Of a DNA stretch of 8,295 nucleotides, positions 1 to 5,127 are shown in pieces; position 1 is the first letter of the stretch, and every line of letters begins with the position of its first letter. A model generated the notes under the pieces. It saw only the letters and a program-made list of their open reading frames with translations. It did no database searches and was not told the origin of the DNA. The stretch is from the NCBI GenBank assembly GCA_009775125.1, contig VSPD01000077.1, positions 1-8,295 of the forward strand, in the 5' to 3' direction. The DNA comes from Muribaculaceae bacterium (GTDB lineage: Bacteria > Bacteroidota > Bacteroidia > Bacteroidales > Muribaculaceae). The translations under genes and the position numbers were made by a program.

Positions 1-19
1 CTTATAATTTTTTTAATCG

Positions 20-56
20 GAATAAAAAAATGCTAAAATCGCTTGGATTTTAGCAT
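20..56 (-). terminator. Intrinsic terminator for a leftward transcript
   Basis: An 11-bp perfect inverted repeat (30-40 with 46-56, ATGCTAAAATC against GATTTTAGCAT) encloses a 5-nt loop. On the minus strand the stem is followed directly by a T tract (complement of 20-29, TTTTTTTATT). This is the classic rho-independent layout for transcription running leftward. On the plus strand no T run follows, so it would not stop rightward transcription. Confidence 0.75.
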
Positions 57-156
57 AGAATACGCTTTTCGTATGTCTTGGCATGCCATGCGGCAAGCCG
101 ATGATACAGCCCCACCCACATTGCCCTTGACCGGGCTCTGCGATGCGGTCTGCATC
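21..156 (-). ncRNA. Candidate structured small RNA, leftward, about 135 nt
   Basis: A promoter-like element (159-190) and an intrinsic terminator (20-56) bracket a short minus-strand unit with no convincing protein. The interval is rich in inverted repeats: CGATGC with GCATCG (157-152 and 146-141), ATACG with CGTAT just before the terminator, and an AGCCC/GGGCT pairing in the middle. CCGATG at the 5' end could alternatively pair with CATCGG at 103-98, so two competing folds are possible. The only minus-strand reading frame here runs through the terminator stem, which argues against translation. The RNA family is not recognised; it does not show SRP RNA, tmRNA or tRNA signatures. The exact 5' end is a guess from the promoter position. 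A 6S-like or lineage-specific regulatory RNA would fit the size. Confidence 0.42.
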
Positions 157-158
157 GG

Positions 159-190
159 CAAATATAACAACAAATTTCCACATACACAAT
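159..190 (-). promoter_or_regulatory. Bacteroidota-type promoter for the leftward candidate RNA
   Basis: Read on the minus strand, TATATTTG (166-159) matches the Bacteroidota -7 consensus TAnnTTTG exactly. ATTG (190-187) lies 20 nt upstream and matches three of four bases of the -33 element TTTG. Transcription would start around 152-156. The element's position just upstream of a structured, terminated interval is the main support. Confidence 0.5.
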
Positions 191-240
191 ACCTTGCTCA
201 AAATCAGAACCACAAAAACTAAAATATTTGGAATTTGCGA

Positions 241-382
241 AATTTGCGCAATTCGTGAAATTTGCGGTTAAAGGATTAACGGTTCATTCGTGGCCATTGA
301 CGTAAAACTTAAATTTGCGTAATTTGTGAAATTTGCGGTTAAAGGATTAACGGCTCATTCGCGGCCATTGACGTAAAACTTA
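241..382. repeat. 71-bp direct tandem repeat, two copies plus a partial third
   Basis: Units 241-311 and 312-382 are identical except for four C/T differences (unit positions 9, 14, 43 and 51). A partial third unit begins at 383 and decays by about 400. Each unit holds the short motif AATTTGCG, which also recurs just outside at 232-239 and 473-480. Each unit junction contains TAAATTTG (310-317 and 381-388), an exact match to the rightward TAnnTTTG promoter element, with TTCG 19 nt upstream. All four differences being transitions suggests a fairly old duplication diverging by drift. Function is unknown. Confidence 0.85.
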
Positions 383-415
383 AATTTGCGGTTGGTGAAA
401 ATGCTTTTGAGAATT

Positions 416-444
416 TAAAATCCCCGATAAATTATCGGATTTTA
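416..444. repeat. Imperfect palindrome in the ybeY upstream region
   Basis: TAAAAT (416-421) pairs with ATTTTA (439-444), and CCGATAA (424-430) with TTATCGG (432-438), with CC at 422-423 bulged. No T run follows on either strand, so it does not look like an active terminator. Its outer arms resemble those of the hairpin at 30-56, so it could be a decayed relative. The rest of 383-594 is AT-rich with no gene visible. Confidence 0.5.
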
Positions 445-594
445 GTGAAATTTTGAAATCTCGCGGCGGTAAAATTTGCGTATTTTGTTGGGTGATACTG
501 AATTAGGGTGAAAATTAACATTCGGGGTTTGGTCCGAAATAGAATGAGGGGCGCAATTTTTTGTGGCGACGGGCCGATGCACGATAAATTTTTG

Positions 595-602
595 TAATTT
601 TG
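595..602 (+). promoter_or_regulatory. -7 promoter element of ybeY
   Basis: TAATTTTG matches TAnnTTTG exactly, 25 nt ahead of the ATG at 627. No good TTTG is found at the -33 distance. Because it overlaps the possible TTG start at 600, transcription would begin near 607-610, which favours the ATG at 627 as the translation start. Confidence 0.5.
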
Positions 603-626
603 CAAAATAATCTCACTCTACCGGCA

Positions 627-1043
627 ATGATACAATACACATGCGAAAATGTCGCGCTTCCCGCCATCGACTACGATAGGGTAGGGGAGTGGTTGGCCGA
701 GGTGGTAAAAAACCATGGCAAAATTATGGGCGACCTCACATACATCTTCTGTGATGACCCTAAGATTATAGAAGTGAACCGCCAATTCCTCAATCACGAC
801 TATTTCACCGACATCATCACCTTCGACTATACCCACGGGCGAAGGGTGTCGGGCGACATGTATATCTCGCTCGACACTGTTGCGTCAAATGCCGATGCCG
901 TAGGCGACCGTTACATCCGCGAACTTTACCGTGTTATCGTGCATGGCGTGCTCCACCTTTGCGGTATTAACGACAAAGGACCCGGCGAGCGCGAAATAAT
1001 GGAAGCCCACGAAAATGAGGCTCTCGCACTACTGAATCTATAA
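627..1043 (+). CDS. ybeY: Endoribonuclease YbeY (rRNA maturation factor)
   Basis: YbeY is a zinc-dependent single-strand endoribonuclease that acts in 16S rRNA 3'-end maturation and ribosome quality control in the cytoplasm. The 138-residue product shows the family core: IFCDDPKIIEVNRQFLNHDY (residues 40-59) followed by TDIITFDY (61-68), then the metal-binding stretch HGVLHLCGIND (106-116) and KGPGEREIM. His106 and His110 fit the first two zinc ligands. The third position, usually His, is Asp116 here. The frame stays open upstream to a TTG at 600, but that codon overlaps a promoter -7 element, and ATG 627 gives an N-terminus (MIQYTCENVALPAI) of normal family length. mnmG lies 84 bp downstream in the same direction, so co-transcription is possible, although a parS-like palindrome sits in the gap. 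Identification is firm; the start choice is likely. Confidence 0.95.
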   Translation: MIQYTCENVALPAIDYDRVGEWLAEVVKNHGKIMGDLTYIFCDDPKIIEVNRQFLNHDYFTDIITFDYTHGRRVSGDMYISLDTVASNADAVGDRYIRELYRVIVHGVLHLCGINDKGPGEREIMEAHENEALALLNL

Positions 1044-1045
1044 AG

Positions 1046-1059
1046 GCAATTATAATTGC
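1046..1059. repeat. 14-bp perfect palindrome downstream of ybeY
   Basis: GCAATTATAATTGC reads identically on both strands. It begins 3 bp after the ybeY stop and lies 38 bp before the parS-like site. It contains TATAATTG (1051-1058), one mismatch from the TAnnTTTG -7 element, so it may double as a weak promoter or operator for mnmG. No function is proven. Confidence 0.4.
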
Positions 1060-1096
1060 ATTACGTGTAAAACGCAATAAGCAAGCAGTTTAACCG

Positions 1097-1112
1097 TGTT
1101 CCACGTGGAACA
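1097..1112. other. parS: parS-like centromere site 1 (ParB binding), upstream of mnmG
   Basis: TGTTCCACGTGGAACA is a perfect 16-bp palindrome. It fits the widely conserved chromosomal parS consensus TGTTNCACGTGAAACA, with a fully symmetrical right arm. ParB/Spo0J binds such sites, loads as a CTP-dependent clamp and spreads, helping origin segregation and SMC loading. It lies 15 bp upstream of the mnmG start codon. An identical copy is found at 3015-3030. Confidence 0.82.
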
Positions 1113-1127
1113 AATTGTAAACATAAC

Positions 1128-3005
1128 ATGAATTTCAACTATGATGTTATTGTAGTCGGTGCAGGTCACGCCGGATGTGAGGCCGCAATGGCCGCCGCGC
1201 GTCTCGGCGTGCGTACTCTCCTCATTACGCTCGACCTCGACAAGGTGGCCCAGATGAGTTGCAATCCCGCCATCGGCGGCATCGCAAAAGGCCAGATTGT
1301 CCGCGAAATCGACGCTATGGGCGGATGGATGGGTATAGTGACCGACCGCACCGCAATTCAATTCCGTATGCTCAACCAATCAAAGGGGCCGGCCATGTGG
1401 AGCCCGCGCGCGCAGTCCGACCGTAACCGATACTCCGCCATGTGGCGCGAGATTCTTGAGCATACCCCAAATCTCGACCTGTGGCAGGATCATGTAGAGC
1501 GTCTTGTCGTGGCCGACGGCCAAGTCGAGGGTGTCGTCACCTCACAAGGCGCTACGTTTCACGCCCGGCAGGTGGTGCTCACCAACGGCACATTCCTCAA
1601 CGGGCTCATGCACGTGGGGCGCGTAAAGACAAAAGGCGGACGCATCTCCGAACCGGCATCGCACGGCATCACCGAACAGCTTGTCGAGCTCGGTTTCCAA
1701 GCCGACCGCATGAAAACAGGCACTCCCGTGCGCATCGACGGACGCTCCGTGCACTGGAATCTTACAACGCCGCAGGCAGGTGAGGATACTTTCCACAAGT
1801 TCTCTTATCTGCCGTCGGTGAGCCGCGAATTGCCCCAGCGCGACTGCTACATAACCTACACCAATGCGCAGACACACGAGATTTTGCGCGAAGGCCTGCC
1901 CGAGTCGCCGCTCTACAACGGCCAGATTCAAAGTATCGGTCCGCGCTACTGCCCGAGTATCGAGACCAAGATAGTGACATTTGCCGACAAGAACGAACAT
2001 CAGCTTTTCCTTGAGCCCGAAGGTGTCGATACAGTGGAATTCTATCTCAACGGATTCTCATCGTCGCTTCCCATGCAGGTGCAGATCGACGCGCTCCAAT
2101 CCATACCCGCCCTCGCCGATGTGCAAATCTATCGCCCCGGTTATGCCATAGAATACGACTTCTTCGACCCTACGCAGTTGAAGCACACCCTCGAGACACG
2201 CCTTGTCTCAGGCTTATATTTCGCCGGGCAAATCAATGGCACCACCGGCTATGAGGAGGCCGCCGGACAGGGCCTTGTGGCCGGCGCCAATGCTGCGCTC
2301 CGTGCCAAAGGGAAGGTGGAATTCACCCTCGCGCGTGACCGTGCCTATATCGGAGTGCTTATCGACGACCTCGTCACAAAGGGTGTCGACGAGCCCTACC
2401 GCATGTTCACCTCGCGTGCCGAATACCGCATCCTCCTTCGACAGGACGATGCCGACATGCGTCTCACGCCGCTTGCCTTCCGCCTTGGCCTTGCCACGCA
2501 AGAGCGCTATGACCTGATGGAAGAAAAGCGCCGCTTGCGCGACGCGCTCATCGAGCTGGCACGCACCCTCTCGGTGAAGGCGACCGATGTCGACGCCATC
2601 CTCGAAGCAAAAGGGTCCACACCCTTGCGTCAGGGTGTGAAGCTGATAGATGTGATTCTCCGCCCCGGAATATCGTTTGCCGATGTCGCTCCCGCATTGC
2701 CCGAATTGCAAGCGTTGATAGAAACGTTCCCGGCCGACCGCCGCGAGGAAATTACAGAGGCTGCGGAAATCCTTGTGAAATATCAAGGATATATCGACCG
2801 CGAACGAGCCAATGCCGATAAAGTGCGCAGGCTCGAGGATATAAGTCTTGTCGGAAAATTCGACTACGAGTCGATTCATGCGCTTTCTACCGAGGCGCGC
2901 CAGAAACTGGCGCGTATCCAGCCTCGGTCCATAGCGCAGGCGTCGCGTATTCCCGGCGTGTCGCCGGCCGATATAAATATCCTGCTGCTGTTGTTGGGAC
3001 GATAG
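1128..3005 (+). CDS. mnmG: tRNA uridine-5-carboxymethylaminomethyl modification enzyme MnmG (GidA)
   Basis: MnmG is an FAD- and NADH-dependent enzyme that works with the GTPase MnmE to add carboxymethylaminomethyl to carbon 5 of wobble uridine 34 in a set of tRNAs. The 625-residue product is full length. It starts with the FAD-binding GAGHAGCEAA (residues 11-20), followed by MSCNPAIGGIAKGQ (43-56) with the conserved Cys45. The second conserved cysteine is Cys275 in GPRYCPSIE. The family signature AGQINGTTGYEEAAGQG covers 366-382. The C-terminal MnmE- and tRNA-binding part includes FDYESIHALSTEARQKL and ends with QASRIPGVSPADINILLLLLGR. ATG 1128 gives the usual N-terminus; the leader is AT-rich without a Shine-Dalgarno sequence, as is normal for Bacteroidota. 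The gene is flanked on both sides by identical parS-like sites. In many bacteria gidA lies near the origin. Confidence 0.98.
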   Translation: MNFNYDVIVVGAGHAGCEAAMAAARLGVRTLLITLDLDKVAQMSCNPAIGGIAKGQIVREIDAMGGWMGIVTDRTAIQFRMLNQSKGPAMWSPRAQSDRNRYSAMWREILEHTPNLDLWQDHVERLVVADGQVEGVVTSQGATFHARQVVLTNGTFLNGLMHVGRVKTKGGRISEPASHGITEQLVELGFQADRMKTGTPVRIDGRSVHWNLTTPQAGEDTFHKFSYLPSVSRELPQRDCYITYTNAQTHEILREGLPESPLYNGQIQSIGPRYCPSIETKIVTFADKNEHQLFLEPEGVDTVEFYLNGFSSSLPMQVQIDALQSIPALADVQIYRPGYAIEYDFFDPTQLKHTLETRLVSGLYFAGQINGTTGYEEAAGQGLVAGANAALRAKGKVEFTLARDRAYIGVLIDDLVTKGVDEPYRMFTSRAEYRILLRQDDADMRLTPLAFRLGLATQERYDLMEEKRRLRDALIELARTLSVKATDVDAILEAKGSTPLRQGVKLIDVILRPGISFADVAPALPELQALIETFPADRREEITEAAEILVKYQGYIDRERANADKVRRLEDISLVGKFDYESIHALSTEARQKLARIQPRSIAQASRIPGVSPADINILLLLLGR

Positions 3006-3014
3006 TTAAATCTG

Positions 3015-3030
3015 TGTTCCACGTGGAACA
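3015..3030. other. parS: parS-like centromere site 2 (ParB binding), downstream of mnmG
   Basis: A second perfect TGTTCCACGTGGAACA palindrome begins 9 bp after the mnmG stop and 1,918 bp from the first. The identity extends one base on each side (3014-3031 against 1096-1113) and then stops, so this is a conserved site rather than a long duplication. It lies in the 58-bp gap before the hydrolase gene. Confidence 0.82.
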
Positions 3031-3063
3031 ATTTGCTCATAACTCTCTCATTTATTGGAGGAA

Positions 3064-3909
3064 ATGAACGTAAACGAAAATTGTGAAGCAAGCCTGCTCA
3101 TGCTTGGCACGGGGCATGCCACGGTGACTGAATGTTACAATACTTGCTTTGTCTTGACAGTGGGCCGCGACCGCCTGCTTGTCGATGGCGGGGGAGGCAA
3201 TGGCATTTTGGCGCAGTTCCGAAAGGCCGGAATCGGTTTTGGGGATTTGTCGGCTATATTCGTCACCCATGCCCATACCGACCATATTCTTGGTGTGGTG
3301 TGGGCGCTAAGGATGGTGTGCGTCCATGCCTTTGCCAATCCTGATTTCAGAATCAAGGTGTATGGCAACAGCAAGTGTATCGGGGTGCTTGAATATCTGT
3401 GCGCGAATCTGCTCGCGGAAAATTACCGCGCCGTGCTGGCCCGCGCTGCCACGTTTGTCTCTGTGGCCGATGGCGATATCGTGGGCGTTGGTGAGGCTCT
3501 GTCGTTGCGTGTGTTCGACATGCGGTCGGCCAACGAGCCGCAGATGGGATTCTCGTCGCAGTTGCCCTCGGGCGGCAATGTCGTGTGCCTTGGCGACGAA
3601 CCTTATGTGCCGCATCTTGCTCCTTATGTGGAGGGGGCGCGCTGGCTGCTTTGCGAGGCGTTTTGTCTCGACAGAGATGAGGCGCGGTTTGGTGCGCACC
3701 ATAAGCACCACGGGACGGTGCGGGAGGCCGCGGCAGTGGCCGAAGCGTTGCATGTAGAGAATCTGGTGCTTTATCACACGGAAGATACTTGCCTGCCGGA
3801 GCGCAAGGAGGCTTATGCAGCTGAGGCGCGGAGCGTCTTTCCAGGCAAAGTCTTTGTGCCCGACGATTTGGAAACGATATGCCTGGATGGGTGGACCACC
3901 CCGCGTTAA
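3064..3909 (+). CDS. MBL-fold metallo-hydrolase, ribonuclease Z-like
   Basis: The 281-residue product has a metallo-beta-lactamase fold with features of the RNase Z-like branch. It opens with LLMLGTGHATVTECYNTCFVL (residues 11-31) and LLVDGGGGNGI (38-48). The metal motif THAHTDH follows at 68-74. LGDEPY supplies the likely bridging Asp178, a histidine-rich HHKHHGTVREAAAVAEA lies at 212-228, and LYHTED contains the probable last ligand, His238. No histidine occurs between 131 and 177, where RNase Z proteins carry a further ligand; the aligned loop reads FDMRSANEPQMGF, with Arg154. The substrate is unknown, and the RNase Z exosite arm is not evident. ATG 3064 is preceded by GGAGG only 2 nt away; a TTG at 3055 is the alternative start. 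The last residues and the stop codon fall inside a dispersed hairpin repeat. It converges on the Crp/Fnr-type gene. Confidence 0.88.
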   Translation: MNVNENCEASLLMLGTGHATVTECYNTCFVLTVGRDRLLVDGGGGNGILAQFRKAGIGFGDLSAIFVTHAHTDHILGVVWALRMVCVHAFANPDFRIKVYGNSKCIGVLEYLCANLLAENYRAVLARAATFVSVADGDIVGVGEALSLRVFDMRSANEPQMGFSSQLPSGGNVVCLGDEPYVPHLAPYVEGARWLLCEAFCLDRDEARFGAHHKHHGTVREAAAVAEALHVENLVLYHTEDTCLPERKEAYAAEARSVFPGKVFVPDDLETICLDGWTTPR

Positions 3910-3923
3910 AACGCGGGGCACGG
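3899..3923 (+). repeat. Hairpin repeat A, copy 1 (overlaps a stop codon)
   Basis: CCCCGCGT (3899-3906) and ACGCGGGG (3911-3918) form an 8-bp stem around the loop TAAA, followed by the family tail GCACGG (3918-3923). The TAA stop of the MBL-fold gene is in the loop. Related copies are at 4932 and 8263. No T run follows on either strand, so it is not a standard terminator. Confidence 0.8.
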
Positions 3924-3994
3924 GGCCGAACGGGGCGATTAGGCGAGGGATAGCGAAAGAAATCGAAAGAAGACGAGAGATAGCGAGGACGGGC

Positions 3995-4032
3995 CGGGTG
4001 GTTTTTCGCAAGCCGGAGGCTCGCGTTCCTGC
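3995..4032 (+). repeat. Hairpin repeat B, copy 1
   Basis: The core hairpin (4007-4025) is CGC-A-AGCC-GGA-GGCT-C-GCG: seven pairs interrupted by an A.C mismatch. A T5 run precedes it and GTTCCTGC follows. Two further copies lie at 4973-4991 and 5038-5056. The stretch between hairpins A and B here (3924-3994) is purine-rich, with GATAGCGA repeated, and holds no gene. Confidence 0.75.
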
Positions 4033-4033
4033 C

Positions 4034-4090
4034 GGATTGGCGTTTCTACCGGGTTGGTATTTCTACCGGGTGGGCGTTTCTGCCGGGTGG
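4034..4090 (+). repeat. 17-bp tandem repeat, three copies plus part
   Basis: Three consecutive 17-bp units cover 4034-4050, 4051-4067 and 4068-4084, with consensus GGGTTGGCGTTTCTACC, and a partial fourth (GGGTGG) ends at 4090. The preceding GGCTCGCGTTCCTGCC of hairpin repeat B resembles a 16-bp version, so the array may have grown out of repeat B. It lies between the convergent hydrolase and regulator genes. Confidence 0.75.
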
Positions 4091-4114
4091 AGATTAAGGA
4101 AAAGGGGAGGGGTG

Positions 4115-4741
4115 TTATTTGGATTTTTGGATTTGTTTGCGGATGTTGGAAAAGTATTCGGGGGTGATGCCGAGATAGGAGGCGAGCAGTTTGGCGGGAA
4201 GGCGGAGGACTTGCTTTATGTATTGGGGATTCTTTTTGGTGAGTTCGCGTTTTCCATAGTTGCTCAGAAATGAGATTATTTTTTCTTTTGCGGAGCCGTG
4301 CATAATGGAGGCCTTGTTTTCGGCGCTGTGGAATTGTCCGATACTTATTTGAAGCATCCAGCACGCGAAATCGTGGGATTGTTTTGTGAGGTCTATGAAT
4401 TTTTGTTTGGAGAAGCGCAGCAGCACGCAATCCTCGCACGCCTCGAAATAGTAGAAGGCCGGGTTGCCGCTGAAGAAACCGAGAGGGGATATGAGGAATG
4501 TGCCGGAGAGTCCAAATCCGAATGTGTGTTCTTTTGTGCCGTCGAAACTTGCGACTCGGACAATACCGGAAGCAATCACGTAGACATCGGTCTCGATTTT
4601 GCCGGGCGCGACAATCAGTTCTTTTTTCTTGAATTTAACGGGCGTGCCGTTTTTGATGATGAGGTCGATGGTGGAGTCGGAGGGATTATACAGGCCTTCC
4701 CGGCGGAGAGCGTCACGTAGTTCGGTAAGATTATAATCCAT
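4115..4741 (-). CDS. Crp/Fnr-family transcriptional regulator
   Basis: The 208-residue product has the two-domain layout of the Crp/Fnr family. An N-terminal cyclic-nucleotide-binding-like beta-barrel covers about residues 25-115 (VKFKKKELIVAPGKIETDVYVIASGIVRV at 35-63). A long dimer helix follows (about 120-145), then a C-terminal winged-helix domain. The probable helix-turn-helix is LPAKLLASYLGITPEYFSNIRKQI (181-204), where recognition-helix residues near SNIRKQ would contact DNA. The arginine-containing phosphate-binding cassette of true cAMP receptors is not apparent, and there is no Fnr-type N-terminal cysteine cluster, so the signal sensed is unknown. An upstream in-frame ATG at 4756 is possible, but a -7 element at 4771-4764 would start transcription close to it, favouring the ATG at 4741. 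It is divergent from the secreted-protein gene and may regulate it; this is inference. Confidence 0.9.
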   Translation of the reverse strand: MDYNLTELRDALRREGLYNPSDSTIDLIIKNGTPVKFKKKELIVAPGKIETDVYVIASGIVRVASFDGTKEHTFGFGLSGTFLISPLGFFSGNPAFYYFEACEDCVLLRFSKQKFIDLTKQSHDFACWMLQISIGQFHSAENKASIMHGSAKEKIISFLSNYGKRELTKKNPQYIKQVLRLPAKLLASYLGITPEYFSNIRKQIQKSK

Positions 4742-4763
4742 AGTAATTGTTAGCATTTTTTTG

Positions 4764-4771
4764 CAAAAATA
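4764..4771 (-). promoter_or_regulatory. -7 promoter element of the Crp/Fnr-type gene
   Basis: On the minus strand TATTTTTG matches TAnnTTTG exactly, 22 nt before the ATG at 4741. No clear -33 TTTG is seen. The 12-bp palindrome TTTTTGCAAAAA (4758-4769) overlaps it and could be an operator, though in such AT-rich DNA it may be chance. Confidence 0.5.
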
Positions 4772-4869
4772 ATAAAAATACCGGCGAATTTGTTCTGTTT
4801 TTTTTATTAAAAACGCGATGTTTCTGTCATTTCTTAAAATAGTTTAAGGTTAGATAGGGATTGGGGTTA

Positions 4870-4877
4870 TATATTTG
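4870..4877 (+). promoter_or_regulatory. Candidate -7 promoter element of the secreted-protein gene
   Basis: TATATTTG matches TAnnTTTG exactly. It is the only exact rightward match I found between the divergent regulator and the start at 5128. If used, it would produce a 5' leader of roughly 240 nt that contains hairpin repeats A and B. A convincing -33 box is lacking. The remainder of 4757-5127 holds no gene. Confidence 0.4.
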
Positions 4878-4931
4878 CAATGTGAAAAATCTGTTTTGGC
4901 GGCATGAGAAGGTGTGGCGGAGCCGGCACTA

Positions 4932-4956
4932 CCTCGCGTTGAAACGCGAGGCACGG
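4932..4956 (+). repeat. Hairpin repeat A, copy 2
   Basis: CCTCGCGT (4932-4939) pairs with ACGCGAGG (4944-4951) around the loop TGAA, followed by GCACGG. Relative to the other two copies the third pair is T-A instead of C-G: both sides changed, so pairing is preserved. Confidence 0.8.
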
Positions 4957-5080
4957 TGGCAGAGTGGCTTTTTGCAAGCCGGAGGCTCGCATTCCTGCAA
5001 GGCTCGCGTTTCCCGGCGGGTGGCCGAGTGATTTTTTCGCAAGCCGGAGGCTCGCGTTCCTGCAAGGCTCGCGTTTCCGG
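4956..5080 (+). repeat. Hairpin repeat B, copies 2 and 3, as a 65-bp tandem duplication
   Basis: Two similar units start with GTGGC at 4956 and 5020 and have corresponding cores 65 bp apart. Hairpins are at 4973-4991 (TGC-A-AGCC-GGA-GGCT-C-GCA) and 5038-5056 (CGC-A-AGCC-GGA-GGCT-C-GCG). The outer pair has changed from C-G to T-A on both sides in the first unit, so the stem is kept. Both are followed by TTCCTGCAAGGCTCGCGTTTCC. Confidence 0.8.
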
Positions 5081-5127
5081 AATTTGGATTGAATGATGAA
5101 TATACCTAATAAATTAAATAAATCTCT

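Noticed and set aside
13..213. 66-residue minus-strand reading frame at the left end
   Set aside because: It runs straight through a perfect intrinsic-terminator hairpin and its T tract, has no recognisable domain, and overlaps a promoter-like element. A non-coding RNA explains the interval better.
241..400. CRISPR-like array
   Set aside because: The 71-bp units are directly adjacent with no unique spacers, and there are no cas genes.
2214..2879. Minus-strand open frame inside mnmG
   Set aside because: It lies entirely antisense to a highly conserved housekeeping gene and shows no family features.
3899..3918. Hairpin A as a bidirectional terminator between convergent genes
   Set aside because: No T tract follows on either strand, and the same hairpin occurs after a genuine terminator and upstream of a gene.
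3815..4273. Plus-strand open frame across the repeat region between the convergent genes
   Set aside because: It is made of repeats A and B and the antisense of the regulator; its glycine/arginine-rich sequence reflects repeats, not a protein family.
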